From Virgibacillus_F necropolis_A (GTDB lineage Bacteria; Bacillota; Bacilli; Bacillales; Amphibacillaceae), in assembly GCF_044793635.1 (NCBI RefSeq), contig NZ_CP084992.1, positions 558,001 through 622,000 on the forward strand: a DNA stretch of 64,000 bases, written 5' to 3'. Below the pieces are notes generated by a model. It saw only the letters and a list, made by a program, of their open reading frames with translations, did no database searches and had not been told where the DNA came from. Made by a program: the position numbers and the translations under genes. Shown one piece after another: positions 15,666-25,162 of the stretch (positions within the stretch are counted from its first letter, which is position 1; each line of letters opens with the position of its first letter).

Positions 15666-16784
15666 TTAATCTATATATTTTTCTTTTAACTGTAGATGCT
15701 TGTCATAGTTTTCCGAGTAATGGATATTTCCTTCAGCATCATGAAGGAAATAGATGAATTTGGATTCCTCTGGATTAATTGCTGCCTTTAAGGAATTCTC
15801 GGCAAAATTTGAAATTGGACCGATTGGTAATTCATTAACATGATAGGTGTTATATGGTGACTTTACTTTTAAATCTTTTAATAATACTTTTTCCTTATGA
15901 CCACCTAAAGCGTATAATACTGTAGGGTCAGTCTGTAAGGGCATTTCTTTTTCTAAACGATTATAAAATACACCAGCAATCTTCTTACGTTGTTTAAATG
16001 TTTTCGCTTCGTTTTCAAGTAAAGATGCCATCGTTAATGCTTTATGAACGGTAAGATCTTGTGCTGAGATGTCATCTAGATATGGTGTTACTACTGCTTT
16101 TGTCTTACTTAACATTTTTCCGACAACAGCTTCCACACTAGGTTTTTTGTCATAAAATTTATAAGTAGCAGCAAATAAATATCCTTCAAGTGGTGTACGT
16201 ATATCTGGATTCAATATTTCCTTTGTTAAAATCGATGGATGTTGCTCAATTAATAATTCAACATACTCTACATTATTCACTTTCTTTAAAAAGTCCTCTT
16301 TACTAAACGGTAATTTTTTCGCATAAATTTTTGCCATTTGTTTAATCGTTTTACCTTCTGGAATTGTAACGCTATATTTTGGCTCTTCTAAAACCTTCCC
16401 ATTTTTTAGTGATTCTATTATTTCATCTAATTTTATGGAAGGAGTAAATGTATAACTACCGGCTTGGAAATTTGATTCATTTTTAAACTTTATGTAAAAA
16501 CGAAATACACGCGCATCCTTAATAATACCTTCATCTTCAAGAATAGTCGCTATGTCAGATGTAGAAGACCCCATCGGGATTTCAACTTTAACTTCTTTCT
16601 CACTATCAGGATTTACTGGTTCAAGCGCTGATTTCACGTACATATATCCAGAAATTCCACCAACTAGGAGAATCAAAATTAATGATATTATTACGATCGT
16701 CACAATTTTACGAACGGTTTTTGCATCTTCACTACGTTTGATTAGATTGTCCGTATAACTGCCTTTATCTTTCTTCTTGAACAT
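15666..16784 (-). CDS. mltG: Endolytic murein transglycosylase MltG (YceG-like)
   Basis: Cuts nascent glycan strands during peptidoglycan synthesis. The 372-residue protein has a short cytoplasmic N-terminus, one membrane helix (about residues 28-50, VTIVIISLILILLVGG), a LysM-like subdomain (IPEGKTIKQMAKIYA near 145) and the YceG catalytic domain with the Glu of MASLLENEAKTF near 253. The conserved PYNTYHVNELPIGPISN loop near 315-331 is also present. AGAGGAG precedes the ATG. It is the gene before trmR in the same direction. Confidence 0.94.
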   Translation of the reverse strand: MFKKKDKGSYTDNLIKRSEDAKTVRKIVTIVIISLILILLVGGISGYMYVKSALEPVNPDSEKEVKVEIPMGSSTSDIATILEDEGIIKDARVFRFYIKFKNESNFQAGSYTFTPSIKLDEIIESLKNGKVLEEPKYSVTIPEGKTIKQMAKIYAKKLPFSKEDFLKKVNNVEYVELLIEQHPSILTKEILNPDIRTPLEGYLFAATYKFYDKKPSVEAVVGKMLSKTKAVVTPYLDDISAQDLTVHKALTMASLLENEAKTFKQRKKIAGVFYNRLEKEMPLQTDPTVLYALGGHKEKVLLKDLKVKSPYNTYHVNELPIGPISNFAENSLKAAINPEESKFIYFLHDAEGNIHYSENYDKHLQLKEKYID

Positions 16785-16918
16785 ATACTAACTCCTCTCA
16801 TCCGCTATATTATACTAAAAATTAAATAGAATATCTATGATAAACCAAGAATTACGTAGAATTGGATATCAAAAATCCTTAAAAAACCAGCTTTATCGAC
16901 AAAAATAATGCGCATAAA

Positions 16919-16947
16919 AAAGCTGATGTCCAAAAGACACCAGCTTT
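16919..16947 (-). terminator. Intrinsic terminator of the alaS-ireB-ruvX-yrzB operon
   Basis: On the minus strand AAAGCTGGTGTC and GACATCAGCTTT pair (one mismatch or wobble), followed by a run of T (TTTTTTATG). Confidence 0.85.
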
Positions 16948-16970
16948 CTTATACTATACTGAACTTATAA

Positions 16971-17258
16971 TTACTGTCCTGATTCTTCATCAGCAAGTGT
17001 ATTTAACATTTCTTCAACCATTTCCCATTCCTCATCAGATTCAATTGGGAATAGAGATAAATCATTGTCATCAGCTTCTTTTTCTTCATAACGAAAAGCG
17101 TAAACTTCTACTTCCTCGTCATCTTTTTGTTCCACTGGTACTACTGCAATATATGATTGTTCTGTTTCATCTGCATCAAATGTGAACAACACTTCAAAAA
17201 GATGTTCCTCTCCATTTTCATCAGGTATAACAATACGTTCTTTTTCGTCTAAAGCCAT
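16971..17258 (-). CDS. yrzB: DUF1292 protein YrzB
   Basis: A 95-residue very acidic cytosolic protein with the DUF1292 pattern: RIVIPDENGEEHLFEVLFTF at the start, SYIAVVPV, EVYAFRY and LFPIESDEEWEMVEEML at the end. Function is unknown. It is the last gene after alaS, ireB and ruvX, a constellation kept across Firmicutes. AAAAGGAGTGACGGA precedes the ATG. Confidence 0.9.
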   Translation of the reverse strand: MALDEKERIVIPDENGEEHLFEVLFTFDADETEQSYIAVVPVEQKDDEEVEVYAFRYEEKEADDNDLSLFPIESDEEWEMVEEMLNTLADEESGQ

Positions 17259-17273
17259 TCCGTCACTCCTTTT

Positions 17274-17687
17274 CTATTTTTTGTCCAAATAGCCCTGCAA
17301 GATCATTACAGCCGCCATTTTATCAATAATTTTCTTTCTTTTTTTTCTGCTCATGTCTGCTTCCAATAAAACTCGTTCAGCAGCTACCGTTGTAAGACGC
17401 TCATCCCATAGGTCTGTTGGTATCTTGTGTATCTTTTCCACATGTTTAGCGTATGCAATTGATGCTTCTCCGCGTTCACCTATATCCCCATTCATGTGTT
17501 TTGGTAAACCAATTACAACTTTTTCAGCTTCATACTTCTCTATAATTGTTTTCAATTCCGCGTCAGCTGATTTGCGGTCATTTTCATTCCACTTAATAGT
17601 TGTAACACCTTGAGCAGTCCAGCCTAGTGCATCACTCACAGCAACACCTATCGTTTTTGATCCAACGTCTAATCCGATTATCTTCAT
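17274..17687 (-). CDS. yqgF: Holliday junction resolvase-like RNase RuvX/YqgF
   Basis: RNase H-like nuclease involved in pre-16S rRNA 5' end processing (YrrK in B. subtilis), also called putative Holliday junction resolvase. The 137-residue protein begins with the catalytic Asp in IGLDVGSKTIGVAVSD (residues 3-18), has the Glu region VVIGLPKHMNGDIG (near 57-70) and DERLTTVAAER (near 99-109). AGAGGATTAGTAA in the end of ireB supplies its ribosome site, so it is coupled to ireB. Confidence 0.94.
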   Translation of the reverse strand: MKIIGLDVGSKTIGVAVSDALGWTAQGVTTIKWNENDRKSADAELKTIIEKYEAEKVVIGLPKHMNGDIGERGEASIAYAKHVEKIHKIPTDLWDERLTTVAAERVLLEADMSRKKRKKIIDKMAAVMILQGYLDKK

Positions 17688-17690
17688 TTA

Positions 17691-17954
17691 CTAATCCTCT
17701 TGGTGATCTAGATAAAATTTAACCAATTCTTCTATTAACTCGTCTCTTTCAAGCTTACGAATTAAATTACGCGCGTCATTATATCTTGGTATATACGCAG
17801 GGTCACCAGATAATAAATAACCCACAATTTGATTAATCGGATTATACCCTTTTTCTTTAAGTGCCGCGTGGACTGTAAACAGGATTTCTTTAATATCTTG
17901 ATCAAATGGTTCTTCCGAAAAATTAAATTTCATTGTCTTATCAATAGAGCTCAT
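17691..17954 (-). CDS. ireB: IreB-family regulatory phosphoprotein (YrzL)
   Basis: An 87-residue protein; in Enterococcus IreB is a small Thr-phosphorylated substrate of the Ser/Thr kinase IreK that affects cephalosporin tolerance. The family pattern is clear: TMKFNFSEE at 7-15, VHAALKEKGYNPINQIVGYL and SGDPAYIPRYNDARNLIRKL. It starts after GAGGTG and stands between alaS and ruvX as in B. subtilis. Its role in this organism is not shown by the sequence. Confidence 0.92.
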   Translation of the reverse strand: MSSIDKTMKFNFSEEPFDQDIKEILFTVHAALKEKGYNPINQIVGYLLSGDPAYIPRYNDARNLIRKLERDELIEELVKFYLDHQED

Positions 17955-18049
17955 AGTGACACCTCATTCCAAGTTTTGGCTTCTACGATTATTCTAACAT
18001 GTTTGTAATTAATATTATATCTTTTTTTACTATCATAAATACGTAGAGG

Positions 18050-20692
18050 TTAGTTTTTCACAGTTTCTTGCACATAATTGCTAGCAAAGGTTAAGGCCTC
18101 GTTTATTTTGCTCGGATCTTTCCCGCCTGCTTGCGCCATGTCTGGACGGCCTCCACCGCCTCCTCCACAAAGCTGTGCTGCCCCTTTAATTAACTTGCCA
18201 GCATGTAAACCCTTTTCGATTAAATCTTTTGATACACCTGCTGCTAATTGGACTTTGCTGTCATTGTCTGTAGCTAATAGGATCATGCCAGTTCCAAGCT
18301 TTTGTTTTAAATCATCTACCATACCTCGCAGCTGATTCATATCTTTTACATCCACTTTCTCTGCTAATAACGGAACATTATTAACCATCTTCACTCGATC
18401 TAGAATTGAAGATGCTTCAAGATTAGAAAGCTTTGAGCTTAAAGATTCATTTTCTTTCTGTAATAATTTCATATCTTTAAATATACCTTCAATTTTTTCA
18501 GGTACATTTTCCTGATTTGATTTTAATAATTGTCCTGCAGCCTTTAATGTATTCATTTTTTCATTGATAAAATGATAAGCATGTTTACTAGAAACCGCTT
18601 CAATACGACGTGTTCCTGCACCTATTCCCGTTTCATTCATGATCTTAAATAGACCAATTTCAGCGGTATTTCCTACATGACATCCACCGCAAAGCTCTAT
18701 ACTATAATCACTAACCTGAACAACACGGACAACATCGCCATATTTCTCACCAAACAGTGCCATAGCACCCATCTCTTTTGCTTCAGCAATCTTTTTATCT
18801 TCAATTATAAGTGGTATGGATAACCAGATTTTCTCATTTACTTTTGTTTCAATTTGTTTTATCTCATCATCTGTTATCGAACCAAAATGAGAAAAGTCAA
18901 ATCGTAATCTTTCAGGGGTCACAAGCGATCCTGCTTGGTTCACATGATTACCTAGTATGTCCTTTAAAGCCTGATGTAACAAGTGTGTAGCTGTATGATT
19001 TTTAATAACTGCATTGCGGAAATTACGATCTACAGATGCTGATACTTGCTGACTTATTTTGAAAATACCATCCTTCACAGTTACACGATGAATATTTTGT
19101 CCTTTTGGTGCTTTTTGAACATCTTCAACAAACATGGAAGCATTTTCTGTATAAATCCATCCATTATCCGCAACTTGTCCACCACTTTCAGCATAAAACG
19201 GGGTTTCTTGTAAAAATACAAATGCATCATCCCCTACCTGTAAAGTATCGACAAATTCTTTCCCTTTAATCATTTGTGTAATTGTTGTATGAGTCTCTAA
19301 ATGATCATATCCAATAAACTCACTTGCATGATCCACTTTGCTTAATATCTCATCTTGAACATGCATGGAGTCAACTTTTTGCCTCGCATTACGTGCACGT
19401 TCCCGTTGGTTCTGCATTTCTTGTTCAAAACCTTCTTCATCAATGGTAAAGCCTTTTTCCTCTACATATTCTTCGGTTAGTTCCTTTGGAAATCCATACG
19501 TATCATATAGACGGAATACTTCTTTTCCAGGAAAAATTTTACTTCCTTTGTTTATTTCATTATTCATAATTGTATTAAGCATCTCTAAACCATCATGTAA
19601 TGTTTCATGAAAACGATCTTCTTCCATTTTCACAATCTGTTCAATGTGTCCCTGTTGATTTAATACCTCGGGATAAAAATCCTTCATTATATTACCAACA
19701 GTTGGGATCAATTTATACATAAATGGCTTTTCAATACCAATTTGTTTTGCAAAACGAACTGCCCTACGTAATAGCCTACGTAATACATAGCCACGTCCTT
19801 CGTTTGATGGAATTGCACTATCGCCAATTGCAAACGTAACCGTTCGAATATGATCAGCAATTACCTTGAACGCTGTATCACTATTACTATTCTTGCCATA
19901 AGTTACATTTGCAAACTTTTCGACCTGTTTTATGATTGGCATAAATAAATCCGTTTCAAAGTTTGTAGGAGTATCCTGGATAACACAAACCATTCGTTCA
20001 AGCCCCATGCCAGTATCTATGTTTTTCTTAGGTAATGGTGTATATGTGTCATCGGGATTGTGATTAAACTGAGAGAATACTAAATTCCATATTTCTAGAT
20101 AACGGTCATTTTCTCCACCCGGATACAATTCTGGATCATTTGGGTCGTTTCCGTATTTCTCACCTCGGTCATAAAAAATCTCCGTATTTGGTCCACTTGG
20201 TCCTTCCCCGATATCCCAAAAGTTTTCTTCTAAACGGATAATCCGTTCTTTTGGTATTTTTAAGTCATTTAACCAAATATCATACGCTTCATCATCTTCT
20301 GGATGAACGGTGACCGATAAAAGTTCTGGATCAAATCCTATCCACTTATCACTTGTTAGAAATTCCCATCCCCACTCAATTGCTTCCTTTTTAAAGTAAT
20401 CTCCAATTGAAAAGTTTCCTAGCATCTCAAAAAATGTATGATGGCGTGCAGTAAAACCTACATTTTCAATATCATTTGTCCGAATTGACTTTTGTGCATT
20501 TACTATACGAGGATTTTTTGGTATTACACGTCCATCAAAATATTTTTTTAGCGTTGCAACACCACTATTAATCCACAACAATGTTGGATCTTCAATTGGT
20601 ACTAGGGATGCACTTGGCTCTACATTGTGTCCCTTCTCTTTAAAAAAGTCGATATACATTTGTCTTACTTCAGCAGATGAAAGTTGTTTCAT
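18050..20692 (-). CDS. alaS: Alanyl-tRNA synthetase
   Basis: Charges tRNA-Ala. The 880-residue protein has the class II core (residues 1-240: motif 2 with RHHTFFEMLGNFS, motif 3 GMGLERM), the tRNA recognition domain, the editing domain with HTATHLLHQ (near 567-575) and the metal site CGGCH (near 668-672), and a C-terminal domain ending in GGGGGGRPDMAQAGG. TAGGAGG precedes the ATG. Expression should depend on a T-box leader at 21128-21400, but MITE copy B now separates the leader from the gene by about 430 bases. Confidence 0.97.
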   Translation of the reverse strand: MKQLSSAEVRQMYIDFFKEKGHNVEPSASLVPIEDPTLLWINSGVATLKKYFDGRVIPKNPRIVNAQKSIRTNDIENVGFTARHHTFFEMLGNFSIGDYFKKEAIEWGWEFLTSDKWIGFDPELLSVTVHPEDDEAYDIWLNDLKIPKERIIRLEENFWDIGEGPSGPNTEIFYDRGEKYGNDPNDPELYPGGENDRYLEIWNLVFSQFNHNPDDTYTPLPKKNIDTGMGLERMVCVIQDTPTNFETDLFMPIIKQVEKFANVTYGKNSNSDTAFKVIADHIRTVTFAIGDSAIPSNEGRGYVLRRLLRRAVRFAKQIGIEKPFMYKLIPTVGNIMKDFYPEVLNQQGHIEQIVKMEEDRFHETLHDGLEMLNTIMNNEINKGSKIFPGKEVFRLYDTYGFPKELTEEYVEEKGFTIDEEGFEQEMQNQRERARNARQKVDSMHVQDEILSKVDHASEFIGYDHLETHTTITQMIKGKEFVDTLQVGDDAFVFLQETPFYAESGGQVADNGWIYTENASMFVEDVQKAPKGQNIHRVTVKDGIFKISQQVSASVDRNFRNAVIKNHTATHLLHQALKDILGNHVNQAGSLVTPERLRFDFSHFGSITDDEIKQIETKVNEKIWLSIPLIIEDKKIAEAKEMGAMALFGEKYGDVVRVVQVSDYSIELCGGCHVGNTAEIGLFKIMNETGIGAGTRRIEAVSSKHAYHFINEKMNTLKAAGQLLKSNQENVPEKIEGIFKDMKLLQKENESLSSKLSNLEASSILDRVKMVNNVPLLAEKVDVKDMNQLRGMVDDLKQKLGTGMILLATDNDSKVQLAAGVSKDLIEKGLHAGKLIKGAAQLCGGGGGGRPDMAQAGGKDPSKINEALTFASNYVQETVKN

Positions 20693-20708
20693 AATTTTTT
20701 TCCTCCTA

Positions 20709-20759
20709 TTAATTTTCTGTTAAACCCACACCAGCCTCCTGGTTATGCGTGTCACACAT
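20709..20759 (-). CDS. Possible 16-codon leader ORF before alaS
   Basis: ATG with GGAGG seven bases upstream opens a frame MCDTHNQEAGVGLTEN whose TAA ends three bases before the alaS AGGAGG. It lies between the MITE and alaS. No family is recognisable and the length is within chance, so this is a weak call. Confidence 0.2.
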   Translation of the reverse strand: MCDTHNQEAGVGLTEN

Positions 20760-20785
20760 ACCAATAGCCTCCGCTTTTAAAATTA

Positions 20786-21119
20786 GGCTGTTTTCTAAAA
20801 AAATTATCGTTTTTGCCACTAAATCAATGAACTACTACATTGCGGCAACGTTGATTTCCGCTTCGGGCAGTCGGGACATGACCGTTTTTAGCCAATTACC
20901 CGCAGGAGTCGACTGCCCTACAAAACACCTTGCTAGCGAAGGAAATACACGGAGACTCCTGCGGGAAAAGCGAAGACGATGAGACCCCACAGTGAGCGTT
21001 CTTTGCGAGCGAGGAGGCTCAGCGCAAGCCCGCGGAAAGCGTAGTGTATTTCCGGAGCGGTATGTTATGACACAATTTTTCGCAAGGATTGAATGGCAAC
21101 AAAACTTACGAAAAGAGCT
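20786..21119. mobile_element. MITE copy B (334 bp) inserted between the alaS T-box and alaS
   Basis: Left end GGCTGTTTTC, right complement AGCTCTTTTCGTAAG, flanked by a perfect 8-bp direct repeat TAAAATTA (20778-20785 and 21120-21127). The right part shares long identity with copies A and C: GGAGACTCCTGCGGG, GAGACCCCACAGTGAGCG, GAGGAGGCTCAGCGC and GTGTATTTCCGGAGCGGTATG. GGAAATACAC and GTGTATTTCC close a GC-rich hairpin of about 125 bases. The left part is shortened against copy A. There is no transposase; the interior frames are not genes. Confidence 0.9.
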
Positions 21120-21127
21120 TAAAATTA

Positions 21128-21400
21128 AAAAAATCCCGTCTCTGCATATTTGCAGGGACGAGATATTATCGCGGTACCACCCTAATTATGAACAAAACAA
21201 TATAAATCAATTGTTCATCACTTGATCATGGTAACGGTTTGAAACCGACGGGTATTAACCATACTCCAGTTTAGCTTTCCATGACTCTTATAATAGGATT
21301 TCTCTCAGCCAAATGGAAATCCCTCTCTTAACTACAGAACATCATGTACTTAGAACCTTCAACATTTTTTCATATAACTAATTCATTAGCATTTTATAAG
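21128..21400 (-). promoter_or_regulatory. T-box riboswitch (tRNA-Ala) controlling alaS
   Basis: The leader contains the T-box AGGGTGGTACCGCG at 21183-21170, which pairs with the tRNA acceptor end, followed by a terminator (stem CTCGTCCCTGCA with TGCAGAGACGGG, then TTTTTTT at about 21128-21165). In Stem I the loop AAGTA (21351-21347) faces GAAAGCTA, between helices GGTT/AACT and CATGA/TCATG. This puts GCT (Ala) at 21275-21273 as specifier, agreeing with the downstream gene. Read-through then passes MITE copy B before alaS. Confidence 0.93.
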
Positions 21401-21407
21401 TTACTTT

Positions 21408-21436
21408 AGTGTAATTAATTTCCGTACATATGTCAA
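21408..21436 (-). promoter_or_regulatory. Sigma-A promoter of the alaS leader
   Basis: TTGACA at 21436-21431 and TACACT at 21413-21408 on the minus strand, spacer exactly 17. The -35 overlaps the stop codon of the upstream perM-like gene. Predicted start is near 21401. Confidence 0.75.
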
Positions 21437-22500
21437 TCAGTAGAATTTTTTGTAACAACTTGCTTAACAATTTCATTACAAATGGTTAATAATGGAACAG
21501 CTAATAACAATCCTATCACACCACCAATCTTCCCACCAACGAGAAGTGCGAAAATAATAGCCACTGGATGGATGTGTATGCTCTTTCCTACGATATACGG
21601 AGAAAGTAAATTACTTTCGATCAATTGAATAACAAATACCGTTAACAATACAAAAAGGACAAGCTTTGTTGACACGGTTAATGCTATGGCCAGGGCAGGA
21701 AGCGCTCCGATTATGGGGCCGAAATAAGGGATAAAGTTAGTGACACCCATTATGATAGCCAACACCAACGCATATTTTAAGTCAAGAAAATAAAAGCAAG
21801 TAAATGTAGTAATACTTACAAAAAGACTTACCAGCAATTGTCCACGTATATAGTTCCCAAGGCTTTTATCAATTGAATACAGTACTTCGTGTGCCCGTTG
21901 GTGGTACTTTGAGGGAATCCACTTTTTCAGCCAATCTTTAATCCGCTTGGTGTCTTTTAGAAAATAAAAAACCAGAACTGGAATCACTGTAATAACAATA
22001 ATAATATCAAAAATCTTTGTAATAGAAGTTACAAGTTTTGAGACCATATTTTCCATGCCGGACTCAATCTTAAGAAATAAACCATCCATCTTATCATGAA
22101 CCATCTCAGGCAAGAACGCTGTTGACTCATATAGTTGATAAATCCATTTTTTATAGGTTGTGATAAATTCCGGCAGCTGCTCGCTTAAATCAGTTAGTTG
22201 CATGACAAACAATGGATAAATACGGTTGACCGCAAATATGATGCCCCCGAAGAATAATACATAAATGATTAGAATTGCTAATCCTTTTGGAATGTTTAAG
22301 GAGTGAATCCTTTGCACAATTGGATAAAGTAAATATGCGATAAAAAGAGATAATAAGAATGGGAAAAAAATGCTCCACAAAAAGGAAAAAACAGCTCCAT
22401 AAAAAGGGAACAGTTTTACAAATAGAAAAAATAATAGGAAAGACAAAATGCAGATTATTAGCCAATATAAAATATGTAAGGGGTTTTCTTCTTTAAACAT
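21433..22500 (-). CDS. AI-2E/PerM-family membrane permease (YrrI)
   Basis: A 355-residue polytopic membrane protein of the AI-2E transporter (PerM) family. It has about eight helices, a soluble loop in the middle (residues 90-150) and the conserved C-terminal block MGVTNFIPYFGPIIGALPA (near 242-260) and HPVAIIFALLVGGKIGGVIG. Family members include a Na+/H+ antiporter and quorum-signal exporters; the substrate here cannot be read. AAGGAGCGCCATTT precedes the ATG. It is the gene upstream of alaS, as yrrI is in B. subtilis. Confidence 0.88.
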   Translation of the reverse strand: MFKEENPLHILYWLIICILSFLLFFLFVKLFPFYGAVFSFLWSIFFPFLLSLFIAYLLYPIVQRIHSLNIPKGLAILIIYVLFFGGIIFAVNRIYPLFVMQLTDLSEQLPEFITTYKKWIYQLYESTAFLPEMVHDKMDGLFLKIESGMENMVSKLVTSITKIFDIIIVITVIPVLVFYFLKDTKRIKDWLKKWIPSKYHQRAHEVLYSIDKSLGNYIRGQLLVSLFVSITTFTCFYFLDLKYALVLAIIMGVTNFIPYFGPIIGALPALAIALTVSTKLVLFVLLTVFVIQLIESNLLSPYIVGKSIHIHPVAIIFALLVGGKIGGVIGLLLAVPLLTICNEIVKQVVTKNSTD

Positions 22501-22549
22501 AAATGGCGCTCCTTAGTTTTAAAAAGTAGGTACATATTAAAACTAATCC

Positions 22550-22738
22550 TCACCATTGTACTCTTCGCTCATCATCCGTAAACAAGTCATTTAATGAACT
22601 TAGAGATCCATCCGACTCAATTTGATGGATGATAACTTCCTCATCTACTACCGTTATTTCAATAAAACAATTCCAGCAATAAAATTGTTGAGAGCCTATT
22701 TTTCCTAAATCTTTCCGATTGCAATTTGGGCATTCCAT
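22550..22738 (-). CDS. yrzR: Small zinc-ribbon protein (YrzR-like)
   Basis: A 62-residue protein with two CxxC pairs, MECPNC (residues 3-6) and FYCWNCF (21-24), forming a zinc ribbon, followed by an acidic strand region VVDEEVIIHQIESDGSL. B. subtilis has a protein of this size and place (yrzR) between recD2 and yrrI. Function is unknown. The nearest ribosome-site candidates are AGG 3 bases and AAAGGAG 14 bases before the ATG, so the site is poor. Confidence 0.75.
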   Translation of the reverse strand: MECPNCNRKDLGKIGSQQFYCWNCFIEITVVDEEVIIHQIESDGSLSSLNDLFTDDERRVQW

Positions 22739-22815
22739 AACCTACATTAACTCCTTTTATATGGCAATACATTATTACGTTATGCTAACCCAATTAAATC
22801 TAAATTATACATATT

Positions 22816-25146
22816 TTACATAAAATCATACGGAGAAATTTCCTCTTCAGTAATGCCTTCCTTTTCTTTTTCTATTTCATTCGGTAATCGGTCGTGTAAT
22901 TGCCTTACTAGACTGGTGTATCGTTTGTTTGTATCCATTGTATTTACACCTTGTAAAAATGCTTGTACTTCCCCGCATATGATTAAAGATTGTTTGCTTC
23001 TCGTAATGGCTGTATATAATAAATTTTTACGTAGCATTCGACGGTATGTGGACACAACTGGCAACAAGACAATTGGAAACTCACTTCCTTGTGATTTATG
23101 GATGGAAATACAATAAGCATGCATGATGTTTGTATAATCCTTTTTCTCATACACAACATCTTTTCCCTCAAATGTTACAACAATTTGCTCAACATTTTCT
23201 TTATTTTCATCCTCAAAAAAGATTGCAACAATTTCTCCAATATCCCCATTTGAAACGCCATCTTCAGGCTGATTGACCAATTGGAGCACTTTATCTCCAA
23301 CCCGGAAAATTGTATCGTATACTTTCACTTCCCGTCTGCCTTTGGTTTTTGGATTTACAATTGTTTGAAGTGTTTTATTAATAATCGTAATCCCGGCTTG
23401 CGAGCGATACATTGGCGCTAATACCTGAATATCCTTTAGATCAATACCTTTATTAGCTGCATGGGAAAATACTTTTGAAATTACATCAATCATATGGAAT
23501 TCATTACATTTAAGAAAGCTAAAGTCCTTATCATTTTGGAGGGTCTCTGTCGTACATTCATTGTTTTTTATAATATGGGCTAGTTGAATTATCTTAGACC
23601 CTTCTTTTTGTCTATATACCTCACTTAGACTTACTAGTGGAATGGAGTGACTCGCTAATAAGTCAGAGAGAACCTGTCCTGGCCCAACGGAAGGCAACTG
23701 ATCCTCATCACCAACTAGTAAGACTTGCATGTCATCTGGAATTGCTTTTAACAGACTATTAGCAAGCCAAATATCTACCATTGAAAATTCATCGACGATT
23801 ATGAACTTTCCTGACAATGGCTCGTTTTGATCTTTATCAAATCCACTATTTCCATCCCAACCTAGTAATCGATGGATGGTAACTGCAGGAAGTCCAGTTG
23901 ATTCATTTAAGCGTTTTGCCGCACGGCCGGTTGGTGCCGTTAAAACAAAGGGATACTCAGATTGATTATCATAATCTTTTGGATCAATAGAAACATCATG
24001 AATAGCTGCATAAGCATCAACAATACCTTTTATTACTGTAGTTTTCCCTGTTCCAGGTCCACCTGTGACAATCATTAATTTGGAATGTAATGCTTGATTA
24101 ATAGCATTGAATTGTTCTTTCCCATAGCTTAATGTTTCCGCTTCTTCAATATCGCCAATAATTTTCATCATCTCTGCTAACGGAGTCTCGTGTTCGATAG
24201 GCTTCGTAATTAACCGCTTCACATGCGAAGCAAAGCCATCCTCTGCATAATACAAAGAAGGTAAATAGACGTTCCCATTTTGAATAATCATTGTTTTATC
24301 TGTATTTAATGATTCCAATCGATTTTTGACGGTATCCTCATCTAACGCAGTACTTGTTTTTCCTAATAACTGAATTACGCGTGTTATACATTCGGGGACA
24401 GGTAAATATACATGGCCATCCTGTACACTTTTTTGCATGACATATATGCACCCAGCACCTATCCGGTTGGGATGTGTTAGTGATAGTCCATTTATGCCGG
24501 CAATTTCATCGGCTTTTTGGAATCCGAAACCCTCTACATCAAATACATATTGATAAGGGTCTTTTTGAAGAACGTCTATCGATTCATCCTTATAAACCTG
24601 ATATATCTTCTGAGCAAGCTTTAATCCAATCCCAAACTTAGATAAACGTACAACCACATGCTCAAATCCTTCATTTTCTTGTAATGTTTTTACTAAGTGC
24701 TCAGCTTTGTCTGGTTTCAATCCTTGAACATCGTTTAAAACATCTGGATTAATTAATATTTGTGAGATAGCATTTTCACCTAGATGTTCAATTATTTTAC
24801 TAGCTGTTTTTTTGCCTATTCCGTAAAATAAATCGCTCGACAAATAAGCAATTAAACCGTCCTTAGTATCTGGTATATTCGATTCATAAGAAGTAACTTG
24901 ATATTGGAGACCAAACTTATTATGTCGTTCCATTTGACCATAAAAGATATAATCCTTTGCTTCTTGAAGGTTGGAAAAGTAACCCTTCACAACAACTTCT
25001 TTATCCTGTAGCTCTTCATTCGTATCAATTACTTTTATTTTTGCAATCGAAAAATGCTCTGTAGCATTATGAAAAATTGTGTACAGAAGCTCCCCTTTAA
25101 TATATTTTTGTATTTCAAGTTCCCTCGATTGCTCAACGTTTGTCAT
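22816..25146 (-). CDS. recD2: RecD2-type ATP-dependent DNA helicase
   Basis: SF1B 5'-3' helicase without RecBC partners, involved in mismatch repair and replication fork upkeep in B. subtilis (YrrC). The 776-residue product has the RecD2-specific N-terminal region with helix-hairpin-helix elements (SSDLFYGIGKKTASKIIEHL near 92-111, FGFQKADEIA), Walker A VTGGPGTGKTTV (near 352-363), Walker B IIVDEFSMVD, motif III GDEDQLPSVGPG and motif VI YTAITRSKQSL. The ATG at 25146 follows GTGAGG; it begins 16 bases after yrrB. Confidence 0.94.
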   Translation of the reverse strand: MTNVEQSRELEIQKYIKGELLYTIFHNATEHFSIAKIKVIDTNEELQDKEVVVKGYFSNLQEAKDYIFYGQMERHNKFGLQYQVTSYESNIPDTKDGLIAYLSSDLFYGIGKKTASKIIEHLGENAISQILINPDVLNDVQGLKPDKAEHLVKTLQENEGFEHVVVRLSKFGIGLKLAQKIYQVYKDESIDVLQKDPYQYVFDVEGFGFQKADEIAGINGLSLTHPNRIGAGCIYVMQKSVQDGHVYLPVPECITRVIQLLGKTSTALDEDTVKNRLESLNTDKTMIIQNGNVYLPSLYYAEDGFASHVKRLITKPIEHETPLAEMMKIIGDIEEAETLSYGKEQFNAINQALHSKLMIVTGGPGTGKTTVIKGIVDAYAAIHDVSIDPKDYDNQSEYPFVLTAPTGRAAKRLNESTGLPAVTIHRLLGWDGNSGFDKDQNEPLSGKFIIVDEFSMVDIWLANSLLKAIPDDMQVLLVGDEDQLPSVGPGQVLSDLLASHSIPLVSLSEVYRQKEGSKIIQLAHIIKNNECTTETLQNDKDFSFLKCNEFHMIDVISKVFSHAANKGIDLKDIQVLAPMYRSQAGITIINKTLQTIVNPKTKGRREVKVYDTIFRVGDKVLQLVNQPEDGVSNGDIGEIVAIFFEDENKENVEQIVVTFEGKDVVYEKKDYTNIMHAYCISIHKSQGSEFPIVLLPVVSTYRRMLRKNLLYTAITRSKQSLIICGEVQAFLQGVNTMDTNKRYTSLVRQLHDRLPNEIEKEKEGITEEEISPYDFM

Positions 25147-25162
25147 CAAAACAACCTCACTC

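Noticed and set aside
20749..21225. Two plus-strand frames of 77 codons
   Set aside because: They cross MITE copy B and the antisense of the alaS T-box; composition follows the repeat, not coding.
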